A stretch of 64,000 bases of DNA, taken from positions 27,162 through 91,161 of the forward strand of contig KZ111200.1 of the NCBI GenBank assembly GCA_002077045.2. Direction: 5' to 3'. The notes beneath the pieces were generated by a model, which ran no database searches, had not been told where the DNA came from, and saw only the letters and a list, made by a program, of their open reading frames with translations. This DNA is from Rachicladosporium sp. CCFEE 5018. Taxonomy: Eukaryota; Ascomycota; Dothideomycetes; Cladosporiales; Cladosporiaceae. Shown piece after piece: positions 33,888 through 46,500 of this stretch. Position 1 is the first letter of the stretch; every line of letters begins with the position of its first letter. The position numbers and the translations under genes are program-made.

Positions 33888-34544
33888 GTGAAGCTTCTGA
33901 CACGAGAGGAATTGGATATGCGTTGTAGGAATGGTCTGAGCTAGTGTAGTGGATGATTCTACTCTATATTGGAAAGCGTTTACTGAACGTCAGTCATACT
34001 TGCCAGGCAGTGAATGAATGAATGAATGAGTTTACACCGCCCGGCGCTTGCACTTAGAGGGCTCTATCTGTATTACATGATCACTGCCTCACTTTCATTT
34101 CAAATGAATGTAAGCCCATCCATTTGGTCTTCCTCCATTCTCCTCTCCTGCTCAGTTCTGCTTATGGTTTGCGGGAGCTTGTACTGTAGTTAGTTGGTAC
34201 CCGTAGTCTTTGGAGTTACTTCTCCAAGTGTTCATCATCCTATCGTCGGCAAATGAAGCATTACCTGCTGTTGGCACGAGGGTATGCGTAGGTTAGGTAG
34301 GCGGGTGGTCAGTTTAGTCTTGCATGCCTTGCGTGTTTTGTGTACCTTGTGTGTCTTGAGTGCCTTGGGAAGTCATCTGCGTGTCGAGACGGCCTGTAGC
34401 TATCGCAAAATTAATGCTCATTTGGACTGCGTTCATGTCTGGTGACCAGTCCTTGTCGTTTTGTTCCGTCTTGCCCCCTAGGAGCTAGGACAAATTGCCC
34501 CGTCTTGTCTCTGCCAGTTGGCGTAGCTGCCGTCGCTGTATTTC

Positions 34545-37500
34545 TCATAGCTTGCATCGGAGTAAGAAGCGCTCCACCGTTTCTTTCTCTTGTCCGCGTG
34601 CGCATTGGTCTGTTGCCACTGCGTTGATTCTGTATATGTAGCTATTTAGTCGTGACATGCCGGTACGGAGCTGCGCTAGGATGCTTGCTTGTCTACGCTT
34701 CAGAGAGTTGCAAAGAAGACGGGTATGGGGTCCCGGTAGACCCGTGTCAATGCGGCGTAGATGTTGGCCAGTCTTGGTAAACATTCTGCGAGGTCTTGAT
34801 CTCTTCTTCTGCTCGTTGATTACCGTCGACTTTGCTGACTTCAAGTGTAGGTTCCATATCTGGCCCTTTCCTGTAGCCTTCCGGGCTGCCGCCTTTGCCT
34901 TTGGACCAAGCTCAAACTCCTGACTAGACGGCGTCCACTGTAGGCTTACCACGTTCTTGCGTCCCCCTAGGTAGCTCAGTTCTTGGTGGATTTGCCAGAT
35001 AGTCGCTTGACCAGACTGGTGTTTTGGTCTACTGATTGCTTGAAGTGCGCCTCGATCGCTCGAGAGGATATGGATCCTCCGTGTATGTGGTTTCGGTATA
35101 AGCCATAGCAGAGCTGCTGATATTGCTGCTAGACTGGCTACATATGGGTTTTGTTCAGCTCGTGGCCCAAGCGTAGTTGAGAGTGTCTTGTCCTTGCCAT
35201 TGTATAGGGTCGCCTCTGTGTCATAGATAGCAACTCCCATTCCTACAATGTTGTTCCTTGCAGATGAGCTTACTGCAATGCGAATGCCAGTTGTCAACAT
35301 GGCCATGCTCAATGCCTTAGCCGCGTCTGGTTCGATGCTAGCTGCTGTTCGGCGCTCCCAGGGTGCTAGTGTGTAGGGTTTGATGACTTCTAGTCTGTCC
35401 ACTCTTGCTTTCTGACATAGGATTGACATCATCTGTAGTGGTGACACAAATCTCCTCACCTTTCTCTTCACCTTCAGTCTTGTCAGTGGATTGGACTGCG
35501 GCAGTGTGCGTATGTTGATCCAAAGCTTATCAGCCCTTGTACTATGTCGCTCATGGACTGTTTGTACACCTGCCTCTACCTCTGCTATAACCGTGCTCAC
35601 AGTGCAAAAGCAGCGTATTATGGCCTGGGCTCCAATCCTCTGTACCCTGTTGAAAGCTGCCTTGGCTGTATTGCACGTATGCATCCACACACTTGATGCG
35701 TAGTCAACAGTTGGCGTAACTGTAGCCTCAAACAGCCTTCGAGCTATTTTTGGTGAGAGGCCGCGGAGTCGTTTTAGCGCCATAGCTGCTTTCAGGCCTC
35801 TTGTTGCCGCGCTTGCTACGTGCTGCTTATACCGGAGTGCGGAGTCCATCACTACACCTAGGACCTTGGTGCTATCAACGGGTTCCATTTGCTTTCCCTT
35901 GACTGTAATTGGCGTGTTTTCAATGCGGGCCGGGCTTCGCGTGAAGTGGATAAAGGCGGTCTTGTCTTCCTCAAAGGTAGCTCCACTTCGCCTCTCCCAG
36001 CTTATTGCCTCATCCACAACATCTTGAATACCTAGCCGGTTGGAAGTTGCTGACGTTCCTGTGACCCATGCAGTGTAGTCGTCCACAAATGCAATCGCTC
36101 CTCCATTCTTATCAAGCTGCCGCTGCACCAGATCCGCATTGAAGAAAAGGAACCGAATTGGCGATAATGGTGAACCTTGTAGTAGGCCTGCCTACTGCAA
36201 GGCGATCCTTACAGATCCTTGGCCGTTTACTGTTACTGTCGCAGAGCGATTTGTACAGAACGCCTTGATCCAGCTAACCAGCTTTGTAGGGATGCCTCTG
36301 GACCGGAGCCTCTCGGTAAGCCTCTCCTTACAAACTCCGTTATACGCTCCCTTAACATCAAAACTAACCATGCTAAGGACCTTCTTGCTTCGCCATGCCT
36401 GGTAGATGTGTTCCTGGAGGAGAATGAGCGCCTGTTCTGCCGACCGCTTCTTCCGTGCTCCGAAGTGGTTTGTTGGTAGGAGCCCATAGGTCTCGGCTAC
36501 GTATGAGATTCTCTTAGCAACGGTTGCTTCCAGGATTTTCCCCAGGGTGCAAAGAAGGGAGATTGGTCGCCAGGCCTTGGCTATTGTGTAGTCGGCTTTG
36601 CCAGGCTTGTTCAATAGAATGATCTTTGCCGTCCTCCATTGCTCCGGTAGCTGGCCGGTCTCAATTGACGTCTGAAAGAGGTAGAGAACCCTCTTTCTCA
36701 CTACCGGCCAGATCTGCTTCCATACCATTGCTGGCAGCCCGTCGTCGCCTGCTGCCTTCCATGGCTTGGCTGCAAACACACATCTCTCGACTTCCTCCAT
36801 AGTGCGTTGGGGCATGTCTACTGGCTCCCTCTGAGGCCGTATTCCCTCATCCTCCATAGCCGGTGGTAGTGGTGGGAAGAAAGTAGCCAGAAGCTCGGTT
36901 GATTGCTCGGCCTTGTCCTGAGTAGTTGATCCATCTTGCCGGTGGAGGCATGGTATCGGACTAGATCCACTGCCGTGAACAGTGTCAAGGTACTTAGCTG
37001 CTTGCCAAATATCTGCGTCGTTGTCTGAAAACTCATGCCAGTGGGTTTGTTGCTGCTTCCGAATAGCATCATGGTACTCCTTTGCTGCCTCCTGCGCCTG
37101 CTTCTCCAGTTGACTGTTGCATAGGCCAGTCCGGCGCCTGCTTCTTGCTTCATTCCTCCAGTAGGTGTAACTCCGCCGAAGATGCGTTAGATTCTTTGTC
37201 CACCACCGCTTTGCGTACGGCGACGGCTTTGCATTTGGGACCAACTCCTCTACCGTATTTCCCACTGCCTTCATCAGTCGGTCAGTCTGCATCTGGATGT
37301 CGCCCGTAATCGGTACGTTTGATAGGGTAGTAGTAATCCGCTGCTGATTCGTTGCCATGGAGCGTTCTTGAAGAGAGGCCCTAGTTTGGACCGCGTGTTG
37401 CGGGATGTTTATGTCAAACTTTGTCTCGATCGCTCGATGGTCGGAGCCATGTTATGTTGCATGGACCTGGCATTGTGTGACTGCCGCTGCTACTTCTTCA

Positions 37501-38174
37501 GATGCTGGCACCAGCTCGATTGTAGAATCACGTCTTCCCCTTTGCCACGTCTTTGTTCCCCTTGGCAGCAGGCTACGTAGGGACATCTCGTTCACAAAGT
37601 CAATTAGCACATCTGCTTCTCCCTGTCTTGCCAGTGAGACGTTGTTGCCGCCCCAGAGGTAATCGTGCTGGTTGAAGTCTCCTACCAAAATCGTATCCAT
37701 GCGTGTACCAATCCTACGTTGTGCCTTCCCAATAGCTCTCCGCAGGTAGTTCATAGTCTGAAGAAGCGCCTCTGGATTTGCGGGTTCAATATAGACTGAG
37801 GCAATAAATGCTGACCGATCCGGTAGGTGGACCAGCGCTGCAGTAAGGTCTGGCGATTGAATTTGGACTTGCTCGCTTACGAGATCCTTTCGAATCCATA
37901 GCATGCTTCGTATTGCCCATCCTTCATTACGCCGGGCCGTGGGTATCATCTTTGACCAGTATGTATGTCCAAGTGGTGCCGTGACGACTGTGTCTTCTCT
38001 TATAAAAGAGTGCGGTTCAGAGAGTGCTATAATGCTGAAGTCCTGGAGCTGCTTGTTATTCAGTACGCTTTGTTGTACTCCTTGTTGTTTCCTCACATTC
38101 AGTTGGAAGACTTGAAATGTACTATGCATGGACCGCAGGGTAGAGAGTCCGACAGTTTCTGCTGTATGATTCAT
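34545..38174 (-). pseudogene. LINE ORF2 endonuclease-RT-RNase H, minus-strand copy
   Basis: Three main frames: 38174-37452 (endonuclease; LSEPHSFIRED, VGDFNQHDYLWGG), 37358-36192 (RT N-terminal part; KAAGDDGLPAMVWKQIWPVV, KAWRPISLLCTL, SFDVKGAYNGV) and 36128-34545 (RT catalytic AFVDDYTAW, RNase H-like ILSSDRGALQAISR, C-terminal CARGQEKETVERFLLRC). The breaks are a stop replacing Glu before HGSDHRAIE, and a Gln to TAG in the QAGL block. The RNase H part is better preserved here than in the right copy (no TAG at the equivalent of 7499). Confidence 0.88.
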
Positions 38175-39541
38175 GCGGCCTACCGCATGGGACGCACTTT
38201 AGTCCCTCTGCATTGCACTCGCTGTGGCGGTGGCCAGCCTCCGCGCATCTTGCGCATCGCTGCGGCTTGTTGCATGAGTATACCTCATTTCCAGTCTGCT
38301 GGCATCGGTAGCATTGATCTGGGCGGTTGCGTGGTTCGTAAGGTCGGGTGTATGCTGATTCTCCGGCGATATGAAATCACTGGCCTTGCAGTAGCTTGAT
38401 CGCCTCGCTACCCTTTGAGACGTAGAATACCATTGACCCGTAGGCTTTGCCCGAGTCCTTCCGGCTGAGCCAGACAAGCTTTGAGATCTTCACCTCGTTC
38501 TCCTTGCTCAGAAACTCCATTGCTCCCGGACAGATGTCACCAGATGCAGTGAGAATCGCAGTGCGGTTAGCGTTGTCTACCTTGACCGGGGAGAGCTGGT
38601 CCCGCAGCATTCGGATTCCTGACTGGCTAGTCTTCTGCGCTGCCTCCTTGACTTTAGCAAGTTCCGTCTCAGTGCTGCAAGCTATTCGTATGCGCTCCGC
38701 GTTCTTTGCATCTTTTGTCATTGCAACGCATCGCCATTTCTCTTGTCCTTCGACTGCACGCATTTCCGTCTCAACTGCTTTTCGGATTGTGCCTGGGTTT
38801 ACCTGGGCCTTCTCTGCTTCCTCCACGCGTGAGGTGTCTACTGTACAGTAGAACGTGCCCGTCATGACAGAGGGCGTGGAGTTCATGGAGATACTGCGTA
38901 GATTGCTTGGCTGGCTAGTTGGTGGAGTGCGCGTAACGTCGGCGTACGACATGGCTGGGCTGATTGTATTCTGTCCGGAGAGAAACTGCTCCTGTACCGC
39001 CGCAATTACCGTTGTCTGATTGTCACTGCCACAGTGTTTTTCATGTGTTGTAGTTCACTCTTTACGTTTCCAAGGTCACTCTTTACATTGCTAAGGTAGC
39101 TTGTCATGTTGGTAAGCTGTACTGCAATTGCCGATAGAGCGCCCTTGTCTGTTCAGCCTGCTGTTCTGCCTTTGCTGGTCGTTCTTCAGCCCTCACTGCA
39201 CGCTCGTCTAGGGCAACTAGCGTCTTCATCACAGCTTTCCATATAGCCCCTGATCCGTCCTCAGGCTGATGTTGACTATCCTGCGTCGCGTTTTTCGCTC
39301 TTACGCTCGCCCTTTCCTTCAAAAATGTTGGTTTGCCTCGATGGAGCTGCCTGTAGTCCATCGCTACCTGGGTTGCTGACCTCTTTGATCGCGCAATGAC
39401 CGGACTAGCCGGGTCATCTCCTCCTGTCTCCACTACGCCTGGCCCTAGGCGCGGGCTACTGCTTCGCGAAGGTCGCTGGTTGTCGCTCGCAAAGATTCCT
39501 GGTTCTCGTCTTGTGTGCATTGCATATAACGTGGACGCCAC
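38140..39541 (-). pseudogene. LINE ORF1 region, minus-strand copy
   Basis: Gag-like region with a frame 39541-39104 (RKSATQ-like basic part; ALDERAVRAEERPAKAEQQA) and a frame 38952-38377 (MSYADVTRTPPTSQPSNL onward). The latter ends at a TGA where the other copies encode Tyr. The zinc knuckles (CYRCQQTGNEVYSC, CARCAEAGHRHSEC) lie beyond that stop. Confidence 0.8.
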
Positions 39542-39744
39542 ATAAGTTCTAGGTACATCTGTCTTTCAACCGCGCATACCTGATCATAACATTCGCGATG
39601 CCTTTCTCCTTTTTCCGTCTCAGTCGTGAGCTGAGAGATGGCATCTATTTCGAATGCCTTGTTCCACATGCTGCAGTCGGCATTAAAGCGATGCACACTG
39701 AGTCGCTGCTCCATCCCAAGCCTCTCGGAAGGTTTGGTAAGTTA

Positions 39745-40015
39745 TCCTTTTATCGATTGCAATAGCGCCTGTTCTCACGCCGAATACTTCGGTTGCGGCT
39801 ATGCCACGAGCAACCTCACTAGCTGATTACCATCTGCAAGAGCAATTGCAACGAGAGGAACAATGACACTGGATTTGCCTTCACCCATATTCATCTGCAT
39901 TGGAGCATTTCTGCCCCATTGTGTGGATCGTGCGTGGATGCAGCAACTTGCTCCTACCACTTGCGAACTGTAACGCCGCTCTCGACTTCAAGCAGTAAAC
40001 ATTCCGGGTGCTTCA
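39745..40015 (-). pseudogene. DUF3638 ATPase-like gene fragment
   Basis: Fragment of the large fungal DUF3638/DUF3645 proteins (ubiquitinase-like, several thousand residues when complete). Reading leftward: HPECLLLEVESGVTVRKW, a frame change, then MQMNMGEGKSSVIVPLVAIA (P-loop-like GEGKS block, the strongest family signature) and LADGNQLVRLLVA followed by a TAG where the family has Lys. Multiple stops, about 90 codons, dead. The LINE 5' end lies directly beside it, so the LINE probably inserted into it. Confidence 0.7.
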
Positions 40016-40019
40016 TTGG

Positions 40020-40245
40020 GTTCCAGTTCGTATAACCCGAAATGCGCAACTTGGTGAAGTGCTCTTCATGGCGACGAGAATTCGCCTGCTTCACAAGTTG
40101 CTTGGCCCTCTGCTATGCAGCAAGAGCGACTCGCGGCACGCGTATGCGCTTTGCCTATAGGTAGTGGAGTCATAGTTGATAGTGGGTAGAACGCCATGGT
40201 GGCCAGCCATGTTGCCCGCCAAGGGAAAAGAAACACAAGACGTCG
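40020..40245. other. Spacer between DUF3638 relic and Zn2Cys6 gene
   Basis: No gene recognised. Confidence 0.3.
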
Positions 40246-40249
40246 GCCC

Positions 40250-40978
40250 TCATACCCGTCCGTAAGGTATGTCCTGTTGCGAGACAGAGCTCCTGGAGTC
40301 CGACGCTCCCGGCGAGGAGTAGGGTCCTGAATCGGCAGACATGACGCTGCCTCTTCGTTGCTGTAGAGTGACGAAATCGGCAGCATGGACCATGCCCAAG
40401 GGAGGGACGTCCACAACCGATCTCAGTGGTGGAAGATTGACCACCGCCATGTTGCCGCGATGAAAACTTGTCGTGGGGGCGGCGTCTACCGGTGCAAACA
40501 GAGCAGCTCCGTTGGTAATCGCAACTTCACGGATTGCATGTAGGAGCGCGCCGACGTCGCCACCATGGTTGTTGGCGCGGATGTGGCGGTAGATCTCCTG
40601 GGCTTCAGCCTCGGGGCGTGACTGAATTATTGACATGAGAGTCCGATAATTGTCACGTTCGCGCTCCAGATCGTGGTTCTTGCGTCGCAGTGCTGACCAG
40701 CGGCTTTCGCCAGCTTCGACTTGGTACTGGCAGCTTGTGTTCAGCGCTTGACACCTTGTGCAGGATGGGCTGTGTGTTGTCAGTATCGAGACAGGAGTCT
40801 TGTGGGCGGATGTGCAGTTGCCCACCGTACACCGTCGCACTGTGGTGCTGTCAGGGAGTGAGATAATGTATTCTAGCAATGGCGATCAGACCTTCGATTT
40901 CCGCTTCCGACACGCGCTGCAAGCGCTTTCAATCAGTCGACGTTTCGGCATCGAGTCTCTCTTGTAAGGCGATGGCAT
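40250..40978 (-). CDS. Zn2Cys6 binuclear-cluster transcription factor with a microexon
   Basis: Short zinc-cluster regulator, about 206 residues. Exon 1 40978-40892 (ATG 40978; ATG 40951 is an alternative) ends CSACRKRKSK. Intron 40891-40840 (GTCTGA...CCCTGACAG...CACAG, 52 bp). Microexon 40839-40826, 14 nt. Intron 40825-40770 (GTGGGC...ACTGACAACACACAG, 56 bp). Exon 3 from 40769 to TGA 40252-40250. Spliced this way the motif is exactly C-x2-C-x6-C-x5-C-x2-C plus its sixth Cys (…CDGVRPSCTRCQAL); unspliced it is destroyed. Next comes a coiled-coil linker (WSALRRKNHDLERERDNYRT) typical of zinc-cluster dimers. It lacks the long fungal_trans middle domain. DNA target unknown; no cluster genes adjoin. 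Confidence 0.82.
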
Positions 40979-40989
40979 CGCTTGACTCC

Positions 40990-43510
40990 CACCCGCACTT
41001 CCAGATCTCGCCTGTACGTTAGCCGCACTCGTCGCAGCAGACCTGTTCTGCGTAACGAAACTACCAACACGCTCGCGCCTGCGCGACGAGGACACGCAGC
41101 TCTTATGAACTATCGCAATCAACGATCGCATGCCTCAGATGAGGGCTGGGCCGTTCAGCACTGCCACGTCATCAGCGCAAGCGGCCGTGCAAGCGTGCAC
41201 GCGTGATCACACTGGACCGGAATAGATGCACGAACGCTGCAGCCACAAACGGCGAGCGACAAGTGTGGAGAGAGCTTTTTACGCTAGTACAACCAAAGGA
41301 CACAGTCTGAAGCAAGGGAACGGGGACGTAACGTTCGGACCCGAAACCGTCAGCTTGCTGACTACAAGATCTTCATGGAGAGAAGTCCGGTACCTCACGG
41401 ACGGACCTTCGTCGTCTTGAGCGGACGGCGACAAGAGTGTAGTAAGTGCAAGATGGAGCTCTCAACACATGGCACGTGGCCAAGCTTGCGAAGGGTGTGT
41501 TTGGAGTGAGTGGGGAGAGGCAACGATCCTGAAGTGGGCAGAAACTTACTGCTCATGGAAAGGTAGCGCTGTGTCAGGCTCGGCCTGAACGCACGATATG
41601 ATTGCCAACTAGTGTGGAGACTAGCAGACGCCACGCTGCCAAATTCGCCTTCGAGCCTCTCTACATGTCCCTGTATACACCCTGACGAATGGAGTGCCAG
41701 GCAGCGATTATGGATCGTGCAACGAACGGCATGACCGTCCGCTTCGAGTTTAAGGCGCGATCGTCGATCTGGCTCCGCAGTGACCTTCGCCCCATGGGTT
41801 CCGAGCAATATCGATGAGGCAGGAACACATGTTCGAGAGTCGAAACCCTGTGTACAACGACGGCGCCATTCGGATCCGACGCCGCCAGAATCACAACACG
41901 AAGCTACATGTCCCTCAGCAAGGAGTACAGCCCGCGAGGGAGTACTCATTCCCGATTGTACCACTTACTGACTTACCAAGTGATAGCGATAAGCTACCCA
42001 GTTCTATGCTGGAGTTGAAACGTAGGTCCGATACGACTTTGAATGGGCGCAGAGCCAGTGCGCCGACCCGGCAAACTCGTAAGATCGTCGATGTATGCTT
42101 CACACCCCGGCATGACTTCAGGTCCTCCTACCTTGGGAGACGCCGTGTCATCCTCGGCTTGATATTGAACGCAGCGATCTGCCGTTTGTCCAGCAAGATT
42201 CTCAACGTATCTGCCGAGTGAGCATCGGTCAAACAGGGTAGAGATCGCGCTGCATTGTGAGGATAGCCACGACAATACGTCGCTAATCGGTCACGATCTG
42301 ACCCAGCCATACGCGATGTGTTCGGAGTCGTACTCCATGTGAATCCTGCCAACGCTTGGCGGCCTGCCAATTCGCTTGGCTCGTTAGTAACCACGGTCAT
42401 CTAATTGGGTAGAACTGCGTGTCTGCAGTGGGACAGGCCCAAGTCGAGCCTCTTGTTACTTTACAACAGTACCTTGCATAGTAACAGTACAAGCCAACTG
42501 CGATCCAAACCGGGCAGGAGATGTAGATCATATGCTACTAATTAATCGTATCGCGCCAGCCTGAACAGCGTTTCGGACGGAATACCTACGCAAAACTGCA
42601 AAGGACTGCAATGCGTGACCTAGGGAATCTGCGTCATCCGCTGTCCTAGGCTTGACACACGATTCATACATATACCCTCGTGCCAGGGTACGAGTCTCGA
42701 GGGGAGGAGGCGAGAAGCCCCAGTCGGCAGGGCCTTGGAGGTCAGCGTTGTTTAGGAAGGTCGTGTTACAAATGCGTTGACTCGGGCGCGGTGATCACTC
42801 ACACTGACATAGGCTTCATGCTACTGTATCGACGCATCACTGCCCTGCTACATGTTTCATAGGCGTAGATCTCCGCAGATCAGTAAATAGGCCTGAGCTC
42901 TCATCACAGCAATCACCCGCAACATGGCAAAACTCTACTATTTCGATCCATTTTCAATCCAGAAATCGCAGCCTGCTCGCTTCTTGCGCTTCACCTCTCA
43001 CATCTACGGGTGCATCGCGAAAGAAACATGTGACTTGATTATAGAATGTACATCATCATGGTGTGGAAAGCAGCATCTAATCACAGCTTTGTCATTTCTA
43101 GGGTGCGTGATGCAGTCGAGCGCATTGGTCCCCCAATCGCTTCAGCCATACAGACGCGACAATCTCGACAACGTGCACGTTGTCCGGGCAGAAGTCCAGC
43201 AGAGACGGCGTTGTTGGCAAGAACTTTTACTGGATCACGCATCTGCCACCGTGTACGCGGTAACAAACCCAATTTGCTGTACTTGGTCAGTCGGGCATGG
43301 CACTTTCATTCTAGTGTGCCTGCATTACGAAAGCTGTGTCTGCTGTGAACAAGCATTTGGGGAACGGATAGAGTGTGGGGCAAAAAATCGGTCTTCTGGG
43401 CTGGTTGTAATGGCAAGATCTCTAAGCCCGCGCCCTGTTAGGTTTTGCATGCCAATTGCGCAGCTTCGTAAAGAGACTCTATTGTGTGACATCCCTTGAC
43501 TGAACAAACA
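40990..43510. other. Gene-poor stretch, no gene recognised
   Basis: 2.5 kb. Frames at 41395-41964 (minus), 41814-42221 (plus) and 42924-43499 (plus) are open, but their sequences show no family motif and have the biased composition of chance frames. No transposon ends seen. Confidence 0.4.
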
Positions 43511-43512
43511 CA

Positions 43513-46500
43513 TCACTGCAGCGTCGACAAGACCGTAGACACAGTAACTACCGAAGTGGTCGTAACAGTGCTGGACGTCGCACTACTTACACCATACTTC
43601 GCAAGCAACGCCATCGTCGTCAGGTAGCCCGCAAGGTCGTCATGATTGCAGTACAGTGCAGTTGTCGTGGATGGACTGCACTGGAAAGTCGCTCCGCCGC
43701 AAGATACTCGCCCGCCAACGCCGGCAGACCGCGCAGCCGGATTGGTGTACGAGCAGCTGGAGTACTTTTGCGAGTGCACCGTGACAGTGCTGACAAAGGA
43801 AATGGTGCCAGCATAGTCGTACCAGGTGTTCGGCTTCGGTGTGCCGGGTCCGTGGACCGCGGAATTGCCAACTGAGCAAGGGTTGATGGCAGAGCTTGTC
43901 GTGATGGCAGGGTAGTAGTTGAGGTCATAATCGCTAACGATGACGAGTTTCGGGCTGCCTTGGTGCGGACGACTGCGGTGACTCTCATGTTCCCGATGAG
44001 TGTGCAGGATGGAACGACCGAGATTATAGTCACGGTTTAGAGGACGTATACTGTAATCACGCAGGGTGGCGCAATGGTCGGCAACGGGATCAGATCGTCG
44101 GGATCAGAAAATGTCTACCGTCGTTGCACCCTTTAGGCGAGTCGGAGTGAAGGGAACCGCCGTCGACATTGCCGCGATGGACACATTTCCGAATATACCG
44201 CCGCCATCCAGCTCCGGGATCGCCTGTTGTTCGTTCTCCGTGAAAGTAAAGATATTGGTGGCTGTCGGCAAGAGCATACATTGCGAGATCTCCGTCCATT
44301 CGCCACCAGATCCGGTAATTGCTGATAGCGCATCAGCGAATGTGACAGATGCTGCATTCAAGATGCGGAGCTTGTGCAAAAACGGAGTGATATACTTACT
44401 GGATAGCCTGCGCACAAGTCGTACCACAGGAGCTGAACGCGCTCGTCTCGCATTTGGGATCGGTAGGCTGTAGGGACGGGCTACCGTCCGGCGCTTCCGG
44501 ATCCAGGCCGTCAATGCCTGCTTTCTACCAGTATTCGAAGATCAGCGTGCGCCGCAGAGGTCTTACCTGGCGGCCCACCGCAGAAGAGCCAGTATAGAGT
44601 ACAGACACTGAGAAATGGGTTGCAGTGCGATCCACACCCGAGAGCGCGGTTACACGAAAGGACAGATGGTCCACGAGTGCGGTGAATACTGGTCCCTTCA
44701 GGGCCTATGGTTGATGTGACTGAAGGAGATGACGTGGGCGTTGTAAGTGGTGGTGGCACTGAGCTATCAGGCCATGGCGGCGGATGTAACCTCTGAGTCG
44801 CGGGGCTATGCGAGGAACTGTAGAATGTTCCAGGCTCCGTGATGATGAATGAAATTCGCGTAATGTTTGGGACTAGAGACAGCACCGTCGAGCTATTTGT
44901 GGCGGTAACGTCAAACCAGGACACCACCGAGGTTACCACAGGCGGGACAACGAATGTGGTCGTCAGAATACTGATCGCATACACCGTGCTCGTTGTAGCA
45001 CGTTCAGAGATCACTTAAGTCAGAGTATCATAGTTCCCTATGGTCAATTGGGTGACAATGGGCGGAAAGGCAAAGGTCTTAGAATTCGCCAAGGTGAAGG
45101 GCGGCATAACATAAACACAGGGAGGATAGCGTTTGACAAGTTGCGATGTTTCTGGCTGACTCTAGAGGGCTGGGTCGATGGTAACATAGCCGGATCCACC
45201 ACTCGGCCCTGCATCTGAGCGGGAGCCGGAACCAGAGCCAGCTCCTTGTGTATTGGTCGTCGTTGCTCCTGATGACGGCGATGCAGGCGATGGTGCGGCC
45301 GGCGCGCCAGAGGGCAGAGACGGCGTTACTAGTCCAGATCCATCGGGATAGACGTTGCTACGAGGTATAAGCGATAGTCCGCCAGAGAAGTGGAAATCTA
45401 CTCACACCCGTGTCCAGGCTTTATTTGTGCTTGGATCGACAACTGCCAGCAGCGTTAGTATACAAAACACGGATATGTATCAAAGGATTTGGGGACGCTC
45501 ACTAATGTAGTCAGCTCGTCTCAGCCCGTAGAGCGCACGAAACTCGATACACGATCCACGACACGATGCACCAGGTGAGACCACACCCTTCCATCTCATT
45601 GGAATGCGCTCCCCGAGCTCAGGACCTGTCCGCCGTTTGACCACATCGTGGTAGATCCGTTGAGCATGTTGACATTTGAGAGATCATCTCGTCCATCACC
45701 ATCCACAACTGCCAGCCTTATGTGTGGCGGTCGTTAGTGGATCAGACCGCAAAGGCGCAAATTGTAGCAGACTCACTGGCGCGCTCCTTCCCTTCGGTAT
45801 GCTTGATCATACCCTAGCTGACTTTGTTGTTCACTCCCTTGTTCAAATACCCCGAGATCACAGCATCAGTCTGCATACAAAGAAAGTCCGCTCGACCGTC
45901 CCCGTCGAGGTCGTTCCATCGACGCCTAGATCAGCCTGTGTCTGTGGATAACCCTTACCGGCCTTCACGGTGCTAACGTCCACCCGAGCAGGGTTGCGGA
46001 TGTCTGAGCCTTGGGTGTTCTGCCAATAGACAAGTCCGCCATCCGGACCTAGGCAGCAAAGACCATCACGTCCGTCTCCTGTCATATCCGCAAATCTGAC
46101 GTCAGCCCGGTTGCATGATCTAGAGAAAGTGGAATACATTTAAGCGCCGAAAGCACCGCGTCCTTGACGGAGAGCAGCTCCTGGGCCGTAATCGGAATTC
46201 GGAACAACGTCGACATAGTCCTCCACTCCATCGCCGTCAATGTCGGCCCAGAAAACCCCCTCTAGAAAAGGCTGTTGTTTATCACCGTCGACGGATTGGT
46301 GAATCCCGAAACCCGCCAACGTATTCACCCACATGCGCATAGGCGCCATCATCGCTTCCAGAGCCCGTTTGCGTCTTCGTCGGATTTATGGCCGTGCCTT
46401 GTCACATCGACTGGACCCGGTATTGACAGTGTTAGAAAGGCCAGCGACGCTCGTAGGTTCCGTGATCCAATTCTGGGAATTTGCGATGTGGATGCCCTCT

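Larger units (their letters stand above)
34011..39727 (-). mobile_element. Tad1-type LINE, minus-strand copy, near full length
   Basis: Second LINE of the same family as 3886-8551. The 3' tail (complement of GAATGAATGAATGAATGAG at 34011-34029) and 3' UTR match the other copy. It reaches further 5' than the others, to about 39727, including an extra upstream frame (39714-39445) and the segment 39541-39104. It is inactive: TGA in ORF1 near 38377, stops in the endonuclease near 37450, and a TAG plus a Pro-to-Leu change in the RT QAGLPQGS block near 36185. Changes such as CAG to TAG and CCA to CTA look like C-to-T mutation. No target-site duplication was identified; the 5' boundary is approximate. 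Confidence 0.88.

Noticed and set aside
41395..41964. 189-codon minus-strand frame
   Set aside because: No motif, residue bias of non-coding sequence and other open frames across the same bases.
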